Positions 53,553-64,000 of a stretch of 64,000 nt of DNA are shown here, piece by piece. Each line of letters starts with the position of its first letter. Within the stretch, counting starts at the first letter, position 1. Source of the DNA: CAYXZL01 sp964469925 (GTDB taxonomy: Bacteria; Patescibacteriota; Gracilibacteria; Absconditabacterales; Absconditicoccaceae); contig CAYXZL010000004.1 of the NCBI GenBank assembly GCA_964469925.1, positions 1-64,000 on the forward strand, given 5' to 3'. The translations under genes were made by a program, and so were the position numbers. The notes under the pieces were generated by a model. It was not told where the DNA came from and searched no databases. It saw only the letters and a list, made by a program, of their open reading frames with translations.

Positions 53553-53828
53553 ATGGCGACCATTACTACGAGAGTCGATGATACACTCAAGCGTGAAGCA
53601 CAACTCCTCGCCAAAGAGCTAGGTATCAATCTGAGTACACTGGTTACTGTATGGATGAAAGAATTTGTTCGCAACAAAAGACTCTCTGTTGGTCTTAGCG
53701 AAGATCACTATGAATACTATGTCAATAATCCTGACTATATTCAAGTCGATGAGCCTCTAGACTCCTTTCATAGCTATTTAACAGCACTTGTCAAAAAGGA
53801 TGAGCAGTCAGCGGGAAAAGTATCTTAG
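53553..53828 (+). CDS. RelB/DinJ-family antitoxin
   Basis: 91 aa. The ribbon-helix-helix start MATITTRVDDTLKREAQLLA is followed by KELGINLSTLVTVWMKEFVR, as in DinJ/RelB antitoxins. The C-terminal part (SEDHYEYYVNNPDYIQVDEP) would bind the toxin. A GTG three bases earlier is also possible. It overlaps the following toxin gene by 29 bases. Marks the return to host-like sequence after the foreign segment. Confidence 0.85.
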   Translation: MATITTRVDDTLKREAQLLAKELGINLSTLVTVWMKEFVRNKRLSVGLSEDHYEYYVNNPDYIQVDEPLDSFHSYLTALVKKDEQSAGKVS

Positions 53829-54051
53829 ATCTCTCGATCCTTCAACTAGGTTCAAGCTTCTTTCTGTCATTGATCGTCTCTTGGCTTGATCTTTTGCTGG
53901 ACTAGATATTGCAACTCTTGTATGACATCACAATCTCTATAGATGTCGTGTTGGTGCTATAAGAATTATTTTTGAACGCAGACAGCAGCACATCATCATC
54001 AAATATATTGGTCCGAGAGGGGATAGCTACAAACACCTTTCTTCGTCATAG
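53800..54051 (+). CDS. RelE-family toxin
   Basis: 83 aa from ATG 53800: MSSQREKYLRSLDPSTRFKL, a helix LLSVIDRLLAG, NLYRCRVGAIRIIFERRQQH and IIIKYIGPRGDSYKHL, the RelE core with conserved basic residues. Two in-frame UGA codons (LLAGSFAG, TLVGHH) fall where the family tolerates or favours Gly, so it follows the host code. It ends at UAG and converges with the 918-aa gene. Confidence 0.8.
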
Positions 54052-54083
54052 CTAACAGACTGTCGTTATATGACGACAACTGC

Positions 54084-56840
54084 TTAAAAATCACGGTTCA
54101 TGGCTCTGGTCATAAGACCGACCAGATAAGGATTTTGGAGAAAACTGTTTTTTTCTGTTTCGTTGAGCAATCTCATCCCCAATGGCATCACCGTCACCCT
54201 GCCATAGGGTGTCCTACGATTTCTCCATCTCTGTCTAGCGAATCTCACACTGGCATCATGTTCGACCATCCCGATATCGCCTTGCTCGTCGATGATGTAG
54301 ACACGTCCATTTCTTTCATCACGAACACCATAGTTGCGACTAGCGATGGCGGGCTTGTTACGATACATCGTCAGTAGCCCCTGATTGACGGCACGGATAA
54401 TGGCTAATTCTGCACCACGAAGCTCGGGACGATTGAGCAAACGACCCAAATTTGCATCCGTCACTGGCTCTTCACGACCTGGTAGCGTCATCCTAAAGAT
54501 TCACCTGACACAGCCAACAGTGATACTATGCTCGCCCACCGTAATAGTTTGATCATCAAATGACAAGTTTCTATAGGACGCACCAAATTGTCGACCACGC
54601 TTTGGATGTTGCATCAGTGATGTCCGTCGTCTTGTCCTACGTGCATCGATAAGGTCTTGGTAATAATTGTCCATACTACGATTGAAGTATTCTGCTACTC
54701 ACAGGATGCCGCTTCTGAGCGAGCTTGCACCTCTGGCAAAAGCAGGACCGCTCGTCACTTCCTGTGTTTTGTCAAAACGCGTTTCGTCAAACAATGTCCT
54801 CCGTGTCTTGGTCCTCGTCCCAGGATCAAAAACACCGTGACGCATCTGTAGTTTGTCGTTGACTATAGTGACCTCGATATCATTACCCGAAGCATCATAG
54901 CCACGGACTAGGACTCACTGCTTATTTGCCATCATCACCATTGCTTTCATAATACTCAAACAGACATGATATCTGACATTCTGATCAGTGATAGCTGGAT
55001 TGGATAGCACATGCCTCATGAGTGCTACATGGTTACCTGGCGACTTGAGAGGGATCTCGTCCTGTCCTATGGTGAGTTTTGCATTGATTGGTGATGGCGT
55101 CCCCATTGTTAGATCCAGGCTGTAGTTAATAGGATTTCAGCCCTGTTCTTCTCTGCCTGTATGAGGATTGTATTGGTATGGTCTGACTGACCCATCTATT
55201 TTTTGTGACTGGTTACTCAAAAACTCTAGATAATTTCTCTGCTGATGTGGCATGAGTGCTGCCGTCCTGCCTATTTGTGCTTCAAAATCCATCGCTGATC
55301 TTGGTCTTCCATCTGCATTTTGACGTTCCGCATCCAACTGACTGATATAGGCATAGAGTGCACTATTGATCGTAGTCCTGACTTCTGCTCTCTGAGCAAA
55401 CACATCTACTCTGGCTTGTAAGTATGCTTGTGTATGTGTTTCTAGTCTGTTTCTGATCCATGCTCTATAGGCATCTTCTGATCTTAGTGCCTCTGCTGGT
55501 GCTTCACATTCATCGACTAACCAATTGACGAAATTGTCGTACATCGTACCACCTGTCAATCCTGGATCTGCGACGACTGGATGCAGTGCTACTCCACCAG
55601 TTCTGGTCGAAGATCAACGTATGTTTTCCATCAACTCGTCTTTTTCTCGTTGTTCGGTTACATTTTTGCTATAGAGGTCGTTTTCTGCTAAAATTGCTTC
55701 AAAAGCTGTCCTTTCGATACGATCGTAGTGATCGTGATAATTTCTAAACAGCCTTCCTTGTATCACATTCCTGGTCATATTCGTCTCAACAGCAGCGAAA
55801 TGGCTACGACGGTCTGCTGGAGTCATCTGTGCGGCGGCGGTAATAGTTAGAGATAGTGGCTTGTCATGGTAGAATGAACGACCGCTCCCGTCTTGTCTTG
55901 TACATCTGATACTCAAGTCATGCACTCTCAGAGGATAGGTGATATCTGTGGCAGATCACTCAATCTGTATATTGTCACACTCGAGGTTTGTGCCATTTAT
56001 TCTAATACCCGATAGCTGTACGGTGTGCTGCCTGCCTGCATCATCATAGACTACTACCTCTCGTCTCGCTCCTGAGGTAATAGCGTTGTTGTGCTGTGTT
56101 ATGATGCTATATCTATAACTTCAGGCTGTCGGAGCTGTTGTTACTCATGTCACAAATAGTGGGTCAAGATCTAGTGCTGCAATTCAGGTTGCACCTGCCT
56201 GATAGGAATTGTGAGGAATCGTGTTTGTTATGTGGTATAATTCATGATCTCTTGCGTTGGTTTGTATATGAGCAAACTCTGCATGTCTTGAAGTGGCTGC
56301 TCCCGCATAGAGTCAGCCTGGCATGCTAAAGTGTTCTAGTCACCTCAGTTCTTGTTGAATACTCACAATTCTTTGTTGAGCTGCTCTTATATCCGCATCA
56401 ATCCTTGCAAGTTGTGCATCGGCCCTAGCCACTTCCGCCTGCGCATCAGTATAATCGGTATAACTAGGCCTTGGTGCTCAGCGGTATGAAGGACGTTCGT
56501 AAGCATTTATGGTTGCGGCATGTGTTCTCCTAATTCCCTGTTGAGTTGCTTGGTCTGCATGTAAAGTTTGAATCTGTAAATACAGGCCTGTGGCGGTTGG
56601 AGTCTCTACTCCTCTTTCTGTTTCAAGTGCTGTGATCCTTGCCGTGATGTCGAGGTCATTATGTATTTGCTCATACATCGTAGCGGTGGTATCGGTGATG
56701 GGGAATTGGTAGCCCAAAATTGCATCAAGTCACAATGTCGTCTGATTGATGAGTGCTCTCAATCTGTCTCATCATGCTCTGACGCTTTCGTGGGTACTCC
56801 TCACATGCTCTACTGGATCGCTCCCCGGCCTGACTACCAT
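54084..56840 (-). CDS. Giant hypothetical protein, 918 aa
   Basis: No family recognised. Start ATG 56840 (MVVRPGSDPVEHVRSTHESV), with an in-frame UAG just upstream at 56844. Residues ~60-180 are helical (ARITALETERGVETPTATGL; AEVARADAQLARIDADIRAA). A beta-rich middle follows (REVVVYDDAGRQHTVQLSGI), then a helical region (NRLETHTQAYLQARVDVFAQ) and another beta-rich portion (RNLSFDDQTITVGEHSITVG). No membrane helix or signal peptide seen. It is the last gene of a minus-strand cluster of unknown proteins. Confidence 0.72.
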
Positions 56841-56913
56841 AGGCTACTCATGGCATAAAATACTCGTGATTTATTATAGCCTCTTTTCCGTTTTCTGTCA
56901 ATTTTCCTCTTCC

Positions 56914-57210
56914 TTATGAACTCTTTTTCATCCTCCTGACATAGTCTTGTCCAAACTCTTGGATGCGAGCATCCAGCCATGTAGTGAAATCTGGTATCTG
57001 TTTTTCTAACCGATTATTGGGTCGATCATGCTCACTGAGCATTCTAAACTCGCCAATCTTGTCTGCACTATGCAGTTTTTTTTCTATCTGAAGTACCAAT
57101 CGATCAAACAAGGTATCCATGAGCGTCGGTATGAGTTCGTTGGTTGCCATGTTGTCATCAAAACCAGCATCCAGTAAAAGCTGTTTTATATACTGCTCCA
57201 GTTCGTCCAT
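56914..57210 (-). CDS. Small DUF5663-like protein
   Basis: 98 aa from ATG 57210: MDELEQYIKQLLLDAGFDDN, then ELIPTLMDTLFDRLVLQIEK and FTTWLDARIQEFGQDYVRRM. This helical pattern resembles DUF5663 proteins of CPR bacteria, which are small and of unknown role. It contains no UGA. Located between the two giant genes, 33 bases after the 1370-aa gene; likely a partner of the same complex. Confidence 0.65.
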   Translation of the reverse strand: MDELEQYIKQLLLDAGFDDNMATNELIPTLMDTLFDRLVLQIEKKLHSADKIGEFRMLSEHDRPNNRLEKQIPDFTTWLDARIQEFGQDYVRRMKKSS

Positions 57211-57242
57211 GATACTATATACATACATAAAAAGATCAGACA

Positions 57243-60200
57243 CTAGACCATTGTGGGCATCCCTCACGGCGTTGGTGATGTGGCTCAGGGTCACTGTGAT
57301 GGTATTCTTGGTTTTTTGTATTTGGAATCTTCGGTGTATAGTCCATAGCTTGTTTTTCGTCGTTCACTATCTGTCGAGGTATCAATGGTTGGTCATGACG
57401 GGTTGTGGACTGTAATATGTGAACCGAATGCTCTATCCTGTAGTGTATGTGCTGCTCCTCAGGCTCTTGATAAGGACTCCTTGAAATCAAACTCTATGGT
57501 CACATCAGCCTGTCTACCCATATGTGCTGCCTCCTCCAGCTGCACTTTCATTCCCTCCAAGAGTCTTTCTTGGAAGAGATGTTGGTTTGATAGGTCTGAT
57601 GGTATTTTTTTTGCTAAAAACTCTTTTCGAGGCTCATCATGAAGAAGATCTTTGACACTATCAACAGTCTTGCCGTTGAATCAGCCTCTATTTACCAAAT
57701 CGATTATTTCTGCTTTGAGTCTCATGATATCTTCTGGGCCGTTTGCATGGACAAACTGTGTCCCATCAACACGAGCGTAGAGATCTATTTCTAGTTTTGC
57801 ACCTGATTGCACATCACTGGTGTTTGCCCAAAAGCCTCTCATGTCACGGTCCAAGTTGCCGATTTTTAGCCATTCTTCTTTATATTGACCCAAATTGTGC
57901 TGATAGAGTCTCTCGTCAATCATGCTCTCATTGGTAGCTGGGTGATCTGGAGAAGCATGTGGTGTATAGGGTCACTGCTGTTCTGTCCCATCGTAGATGC
58001 TATTGTTGGGATCGTATAAGTGTGCTGGAGTTTGAGGATTTCATGGGCTAGTAGGATTGTGTGGCGTTCCTTGTTGATCTCCTGATCGCAATCCTGTTTT
58101 TTCTCCAATCCAATCAAAGACACCTATGGCGTCCAATGCCTTTGCTAACACACCCGACACAATAAAAATACTTGCTGTCTTGGCTGCTGATACAGCCATC
58201 TGTTTTGTCTGCTCGTTACTGAATGTATTTTCAAATGCTTGAAATTGTTGTTGGTACTGTCAACGTATATACTCATAACTACGTCCTCCACGACTTGCTT
58301 CAACTCTACGTTGAAACGCTGTATCAGTAAGCAGGTCTTGGATCTGTTGCTCTGTTGATCTTCCTGTCGGTACACGACCAAAGGCATGTGGTCGTAGTCT
58401 CTCACTACCTTGCCCCAGTAATCTTCTGAGATGTACCATTGCTTTGGCATAGTTTGCTTGCAGTTGGAGGTTTTGTTGTACTTCGTTACCTCTTGCCGAT
58501 GGTCCAGCTACTGCAAAGCTTGGATAACCAGTTCTTTGCTGATGGTCCATCCCTGCTGCGATACAGTTAATCAACTCACCAAGCTCATCTTGTTCCGCTA
58601 CTGATAGCCTATCGCGAGAGATCAACTCCTGCATACGAGATGATATACGTTCATAGTCACCGTAGGTAGTAAGGTAGTTGTGAAGGTGCTCGAGTGCTTC
58701 ATTTTCCGCAAGTGTTGCTCCATTTTCTGGCAAACTTTTGAGTGCATCTCTATATTCCATTTCCATACGTTTTCTGTTTTGATATCTTTTTTTGGATGCT
58801 GCAAAATAGGCTGCTGATCCTGCACCCAACAAAGGTGCTGCCCGCCGAGCCATAGTCAATCAACCAAATGTTGCTCCTGTTACTACTGCTGCTTTGAGCG
58901 TATATCTCAATATTGCTGGTTTGTCTGCTAGGTATTCACCGACTGCAAAAAATCACCTGCTCACCATGTTTCCTTCTTGTCTTCTGGTATTGGTATAATC
59001 ACCACTACGTCCTCAGGTAATAAACTGTGCATTGATGGTCACTCTCTCTGCTTCTATCTCTGACCTCATTGCAGCCAATACTCCTACATGTCTTGTCAAT
59101 TTTTCCGCCATTTGTTGATAGCTTTCGTTACTCTCAATATGATCGCTTGCAGAACTACTAAATGTGTGATTTCGATCATCCACCAGCTGTGGTACAACTG
59201 TTGTTGTCTGCTTTGTATGCTCTTGGAGTAGAGTGACGATTTGCTGTTGGACACGCGTTAGATCTGTTGGGGATGGTATCGATGGCAGAGTCCCTCCCAA
59301 TACCGATATTTTATGTTTTAGGCTTGTTTCCGCCCTCTGGGCCTGACATTGCCTGAGTATAGTGCCGGCACATCTGTCTATCGCAATACCATGATTGTTC
59401 AATATCTGGTGTAAGGTGTCTAGCTCTCTGATCACATCTGCAGAACGTGGTGGATTGGTCACTGTCGTTGCAGGTGCAAAAAGATCTCTTATCTGATTGA
59501 TGAGTTCTTGGTCCAATACCGCAGGACGACCGTTTAATCATTGGAGATAGTAGTTTTGCGTTATCCTGTTTAGCTCTGTGTGAAGATGAGGCAATACTGT
59601 CGCATCCAGCTCGAACACTCTATTGACATGACGGTACTCGTTATCTCCTGTTCTCTCAGCATGCTGTGCTGCATGAAGCTCTGCAATATCTGACCGATCT
59701 TCATCGAGGGCTAGTTGTTGCTGTCCTTGTGCATCAGACTTCTGTGCTAGAACCTGCTCTCTAATTCTTCTCCTCTGTCTATATCTTACCCAATGATCCG
59801 TCAATGCACCCACTGCTGTCACTCCTAATCTTCTCATCATGCTTGGATCGTCTCCCAGTCTGCTCTGCTGCCTTTCTGCCATGAAGTTTTGTAGTAACTC
59901 CTCTGTCATATCCCCTACTACCGTCTGGTGACCGTTTCACCTGTCTACTTGTGAAAACGTTGCTGTCGCATCTCTCTGTTTTAAGGACACTGGTGGTGGT
60001 GGAGGCGGTGGTGGTGGCCCTGTTCATGTTGTTCTATTTGCTCCATTGAGCTGTATCTTTCGTGGCTTGGTCGAAGCTACCGTCCCGGTTTGTACCGCAC
60101 CTTGCCTGATTGGGACTATCGCCTGTATAGGTATGTTCAACTCTCGGGGCATGATTGTTGTGTTTCCTGCTGGTAGCTGTGCTGCTATGTCTGCCTCTGA

Positions 60201-61355
60201 TTTTCGATCAATGTTTATCTTTGCCGGCAATCAAAGATCGAGCTGCAGCTCTGCAACCTGTACATCTGTGCCATTGATTGTGACAATTACAATTTCTTTT
60301 CCTGATGTTTTGGTGACTGGATCTATACGTATCTGTGCCTTACCACTGTGTAACTTACAGGTGTAGCTAGCTCATATACTGTTTGTACACTCTATCTCGT
60401 CTAAACGTATTCTATAGTCTTCTGCTGCATCGGCAGTAAGTGGTGCTTGTAAAAAATAGTTTTCTAGATGTAGCACCGTACTCGATCTACTGCCAGCTGC
60501 GAGATCTTGAGTGTCATCCGGAATTGCCGAGACATTAGCATTAAGGTCTTTTAGTACACTATCGTATTTTTCGCTTCTTTCCTTTGCTCTGTGCGATTGA
60601 TACAGTCACTTGTAACTCGGTGCTATCAGGTTGTCTATGCTCGGCACTAAGGTGCTCCTTATACTATTCACTACGGTGCTTTGCATCTGAATGGATGTAT
60701 CGTTACAGGCTGCGTAATACACGTGCAGCAGTATCATGATACGCATTAGCACTTCTCTTTGATCTCGGTCATCTACTTTTGTTTTACTGACAAAAAATCT
60801 GTGTTGCGTCGTGTGATTTTCTGTCATGAGTCTATTAATCTCTGTCTGTATTTGTGCATCATTCCGTGATCGGTTTTCTACCAGACTCTTTAATCTCGGT
60901 TCATTTGCTATATTGAGGTTCGGGTCAAGCGAAAATGATGTATCGTTAAACAACTTTTTCCCTCACCCGAGTGCAAGATGCAATCTTTTAATTGCATCCT
61001 TAAGCTCTTGTGCCGCACTTGTTCTGTCTGCAGCAGTCGCAGCGTTAGCCGTAGTTGCCCTATGGCTTGTTACGTTTTTCCGGAAAAGAAATACGTCATT
61101 ATTGCTAGCAAAGTGAGGTTTGATGTCTGCATCGATTTTGTTTTTTAGGTCGATTTCTTTTTGGACTAACTCATCCACTATAGCTTTTAGCTTTGTTTGA
61201 TCGTCAGTTCACTCTCCTATTTCACTATTGAACAACCTATAGAGTTCAGTTTTTGCGTCTTCAATAACAGTTGCTAAGTTGCGTACATCACTCGTGTTGG
61301 CAGCCGATAGCTTTACTTGAATATCGTCTAATTTACTCGATCCATTGAGTACCAT
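57243..61355 (-). CDS. Giant hypothetical membrane-linked protein, 1370 aa
   Basis: No family recognised. The helical N-terminus (MVLNGSSKLDDIQVKLSAAN) runs to about residue 280. A beta-rich domain follows around 300-440 (GKEIVIVTINGTDVQVAELQ), then a run of nine prolines near residue 450, then helical regions. Hydrophobic helices lie at about 800-860 (AILRYTLKAAVVTGATFGGL) and 1055 (TASIFIVSGVLAKAL), suggesting membrane insertion. The C-terminal region is soluble (LGQYKEEWLKIGNLDRDMRG). AAGGA precedes the start at a workable distance. Many UGA glycines. The domain order would suit a surface or secretion apparatus component, but that is inference. Confidence 0.72.
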
Positions 61356-61488
61356 ATAGCGTATCCTTGCGGAGATGAATATGTTTAGGACAACTATACT
61401 CGCCCCCGCACTTGGCAGCTAGTATTGTGATTGGCAACACTCCTTCATGCATTGACTTTTTTGAAAGCTGTATCGTTATTCTTTTATA

Positions 61489-61794
61489 CTAGAGATTATG
61501 GATTGTACTATACTCTATATCGACAAATCCTCACAAAAAATCTTTCACTGCTTGTTGTAACATGGCATCATAGTCCCCTGTTTTTTGCCTCATCAGTTCG
61601 TCTATTTCTGTAATGCTGAGATTTTCTGGATTCTTGTCTGATGGCATAGTAATTGTTTGTCCTCCCAGCTTCTCCAGCATGAATTCTTGTATTCCTGTGG
61701 CTATTGTTTCTTGATCGAGCCAATTCCTTTGCTGATAATAGCTATCAAGAAACTGTGCTGTGTACTGTGATGCATCGTTGATATCTGCAAACAT
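61489..61794 (-). CDS. Small hypothetical acidic protein
   Basis: 101 aa, helical and acidic: MFADINDASQYTAQFLDSYY, EFMLEKLGGQTITMPSDKNP and ENLSITEIDELMRQKTGDYD. The last residues cross a UGA (DFLGGFVDIEYS) and end at UAG 61489. Its size and helix-helix pattern resemble the DUF5663-like gene at 56914, so the two may be distant relatives. It follows the 290-aa gene by 24 bases. Confidence 0.6.
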
Positions 61795-61818
61795 GGATAG
61801 ACCAAAAACAATAAAACC

Positions 61819-62691
61819 TTAGGCCGCAGCGACTCGTTCTGACTTTGCACTCTCAAGTTCTCTGATTTTTGCTTTTCTATAATTGGCTATAATCATGGTA
61901 AGTTTTGTCCCAATTACTTGTGCTCTCGCTGCTCTGACAGGAGACGTAGCGGTGGCTTGTTGGTAACCGGTGAGAGCTGCCTCTAACTTGTTTAGGTCTT
62001 GTGGCGTATACTCTGTATTTGGTCACTTTGCCAATATTCAGCGTCGAATCCTGTCTGATAATGGATTTTTCGCATAAAAAATGTCTGGTGCAACTTTTTT
62101 GCAGCAATAGTGCAACACCTTAGCTCGTTGCTGTGTACTGACCTGCTCTTCTTTTCACTGTACTTGTGCTTCCACACTCTGCAAATCCTCTAAGAGCGTT
62201 TTTTGTTTGCCAGCAAACCCAAGCCTTTCTCGTCCAGTTTTTTGGGTAGCTATCCCCTCTAGTACTGCATTCTGTCCCTCTAGCCTTTTTTGTAAGCTTG
62301 CTATCATTGCTAGCCTTTCCTGATCTTGCGAACTTGTGCTATACTGGATATTGCTAAGCACGAGGTGTATGACATTGATATTTTGGTTTTCTTCTGATGC
62401 TATTCGATTTTTGGGGACATATCTTTTATCTACCCGATCCTGTAAGATTTCTTTTGCTTTGTCTCTCAACGCCATCAGCCTTTTTTCTGTTTGCTCTTGA
62501 TCTAGTGCTTGAGCTTCCATGGTCTTTGTGGACGACTGTAGCTTCTGCGGCAGTTTCCCATAGTCTTGTAAAAATGCATCAACAAGTTGCTTCGAAGCCT
62601 CGTCCTTGATACCATTGACCGACAACCCATTGAAGGTCAGTCCTCCCTCCTGCTCAATATCATCTCTTCTATCGCTGGCATTGAAGTTCAT
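61819..62691 (-). CDS. Hypothetical coiled-coil protein
   Basis: 290 aa, mostly helical with long coiled coils (KLPQKLQSSTKTMEAQALDQ; RLAMIASLQKRLEGQNAVLE). One cysteine pair (HYCCKK) lies near residue 195. No signal peptide or membrane segment. Three UGA codons near 62155 and 62020-62036 sit between fragments, so the C-terminal third is lost under the standard code. It heads the minus-strand cluster; the upstream gene at 62783 is divergent. Confidence 0.65.
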
Positions 62692-62782
62692 TTCTCGTTA
62701 TAGCATCTAAAGTCTCAACGTAGTACAGTATACGGTCACTGTCTAATCCTGTCAATTTTTGTGCTTCTCTTTTGAGTATTTT

Positions 62783-63772
62783 ATGGTATTGCTCAAATTT
62801 TTGACATCCTCTGTGACCTCGAGTACCATTAGTACATCTTTAGTTGCAGCATTAGCTTCCATGGTCAATATAGCCAAAGACATCAAGCAAGGAGTGAGTA
62901 GTGCTGGACAGTGAATTGCAAGTGTGTCTGGTTGAGCACTGGGAACGGCACTCACTGCTGCCCTACCGTATGGGGCCTATGAATTAGGCAACTACCTTTC
63001 GACCACCGATATCGGATCTAAAGAGCTGATTGCAACCTTCATGAAAGAATACGGTGATGGTATGGGATGGATTGGGAAGCTCATAACACCGGACGTCATA
63101 GAGTGATACCTCAAAAGCATATGAGCATGGAGTGCTGATGCAGTCTCAGGCGTGACAGAATGGCTCTCGAGCATCACACCAGATGCTCTCGAACATATCC
63201 TTTCACAGGGAGCAGACTTGTGACTATGATTGTTAACCAGTGGCACTGTTGGTGCTGCATTGACTTACAAGCTCCCCATCCTTATCAATGTCGTCTGACA
63301 ATGACTTATTATCAATACGATTGATAAAGTTGCCCAACTGATCAGCTGAACTGCTGGCAGTGTCAAAGATGCAGCTCGCTGGTGATGACGAAACAAGGGC
63401 TGATTTTGGGGAAAACTTTGATGATGAGCTGCTTGATTAGCAGTCCTGTTGCCAGCAACTGTTTACCATGCAGCAAAAAGTGGTATGCATTGGTGAAAGG
63501 AGTTTCTTCAGTTTGTTGGCAAAACGGCAGATAGTTATTTGTGAGTAGCACAAGCGTTTTTGACTAGCGGTAGAAGACTATTTTCTGGGAAGGGTTGATT
63601 CTTGTGAAATCTTAAGGCAAGCTGGGCTGATATCCATGCTGCCATGAAAAACATCTATAAACATGATATTAGACGCAAAAAGACATGATTCAAAGCAACT
63701 GATCGGCTGTGATGACTTGGATATCAGGGCAAAGCTCCATCTGAACCAGAGAGCAAAGATGATAGTGAGTAG
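62783..63772 (+). CDS. Glycine-rich hydrophobic membrane protein, very UGA-rich
   Basis: 329 aa with, by my count, 23 in-frame UGA codons. Hydrophobic glycine/alanine segments appear at about residues 8-60 (ISTSLVAALASMVNIAKDIK; ASVSGGALGTALTAALPYGA), 150-180 (LGLGLLTSGTVGAALTY) and 220-245 (GGGAAGLAVLLPATVYHAA). Amphipathic loops and a charged C-terminus (SEPESKDDSE) follow them. Such small-residue helices suit a pore- or channel-like or scaffold membrane protein. No family recognised. Start ATG 62783; ATG 62861 is an alternative. Ends at UAG, followed by a terminator. Confidence 0.7.
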
Positions 63773-63824
63773 GCTCTCTCTCCTCCGTCGTTCTTTTGTA
63801 CTACTCATGTTGGTTGACTATACA

Positions 63825-63852
63825 AAAAAATCCCCGGAAGATGGGATTTTTT
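63825..63852. terminator. Hairpin terminator between convergent genes
   Basis: aaaaaatccc / gggatttttt pair perfectly over ten bases with an eight-base loop. The A- and T-runs make it bidirectional. It separates the UGA-rich membrane gene (stop 63772) from the convergent secY end (63899). Confidence 0.8.
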
Positions 63853-63898
63853 ATGTAGATAGAACTGCACAAAAACCTTTTTCTTAGTAATCACTTCT

Positions 63899-64000
63899 TT
63901 ACTGATCGTACTTACTCATCAATATTTCTGTCTGGATTTTACTCATCAAGTCTTGAACCACTCATACGATAATAATTACTCCTGATCCTGTTACCACCAA
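63899..64000 (-). CDS. secY: Protein translocase SecY, C-terminal fragment at window edge
   Basis: Only the last 33 residues are inside the window: VVTGSGVIIIVGVVQDLMSK then IQTEILMSKYDQ and UAA. This is the tenth transmembrane helix and tail of SecY (family pattern VGTGLLIVVGVVLDTxxQIEx-LLMRxY). One Gly is UGA. The short length limits certainty, but the tail is distinctive. Confidence 0.85.

Overview
The window is a low-GC bacterial chromosome fragment read with a non-standard genetic code. In-frame UGA falls on conserved glycines throughout (DnaK start MAKIIGIDLG, the CTP synthase nucleotide loop, the UMP kinase loop, FolD PGGVGPVT). In-frame CGA falls on conserved tryptophans (six in ThyA, two in the YgjP-like peptidase, two in DipZ, two in ThrS, probably one in PNP). 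UGA=Gly plus CGA=Trp is the combination described for Absconditabacterales (candidate phylum SR1, CPR/Patescibacteria; NCBI table 37), so I assign the host there. Most genes look fragmented under the standard code. Coordinates given here join the pieces across UGA; proteins end only at UAA or UAG.

Layout. 1-3 kb: lower glycolysis (pyk partial, gpmI). 3.2-9.2 kb: DipZ-type thiol-redox membrane protein, secreted proteins and a YgjP-like peptidase. 9.2-14.4 kb, minus strand: murC followed by a run of small lipoproteins and membrane proteins, a DUF59 Fe-S protein and two pilin-like proteins. 14.6-17.1 kb: three overlapping or closely spaced unknown genes. 17-29 kb: housekeeping genes (pnp, pyrH, htpX, thrS, pyrG, corA, NMN adenylyltransferase-like). 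29.9-39.7 kb, minus strand: a tight run folA-thyA-folD-TPR-secD-giant membrane protein, whose first three genes make up the dTMP/folate cycle. 39.9-41.8 kb: dnaK behind a sigma70-like promoter and a CIRCE-like operator. 41.9-47.6 kb: a 1678-aa TPR protein ending in an L,D-transpeptidase-like domain, and a small neighbour. 47.7-49.3 kb: HicAB-like and RelBE-like toxin-antitoxin pairs, with a 127-bp direct repeat. 53.5-54.05 kb: a second RelBE-like pair. 54-63.8 kb: a cluster of giant and small unknown proteins plus a glycine-rich membrane protein. The end carries the C-terminus of SecY.

The main anomaly is 49.44-53.48 kb: a GC-richer block of four genes with Bacteroidota-like character (signal peptides ending in AQ, a lipoprotein, a DUF4407-like protein). 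These genes contain no internal UGA, and one terminates at UGA, so they follow the standard code. Recent unadapted transfer and a chimeric assembly are both possible. Repeats and toxin-antitoxin pairs lie at its borders.

No rRNA, tRNA, CRISPR array or complete insertion sequence was recognised.
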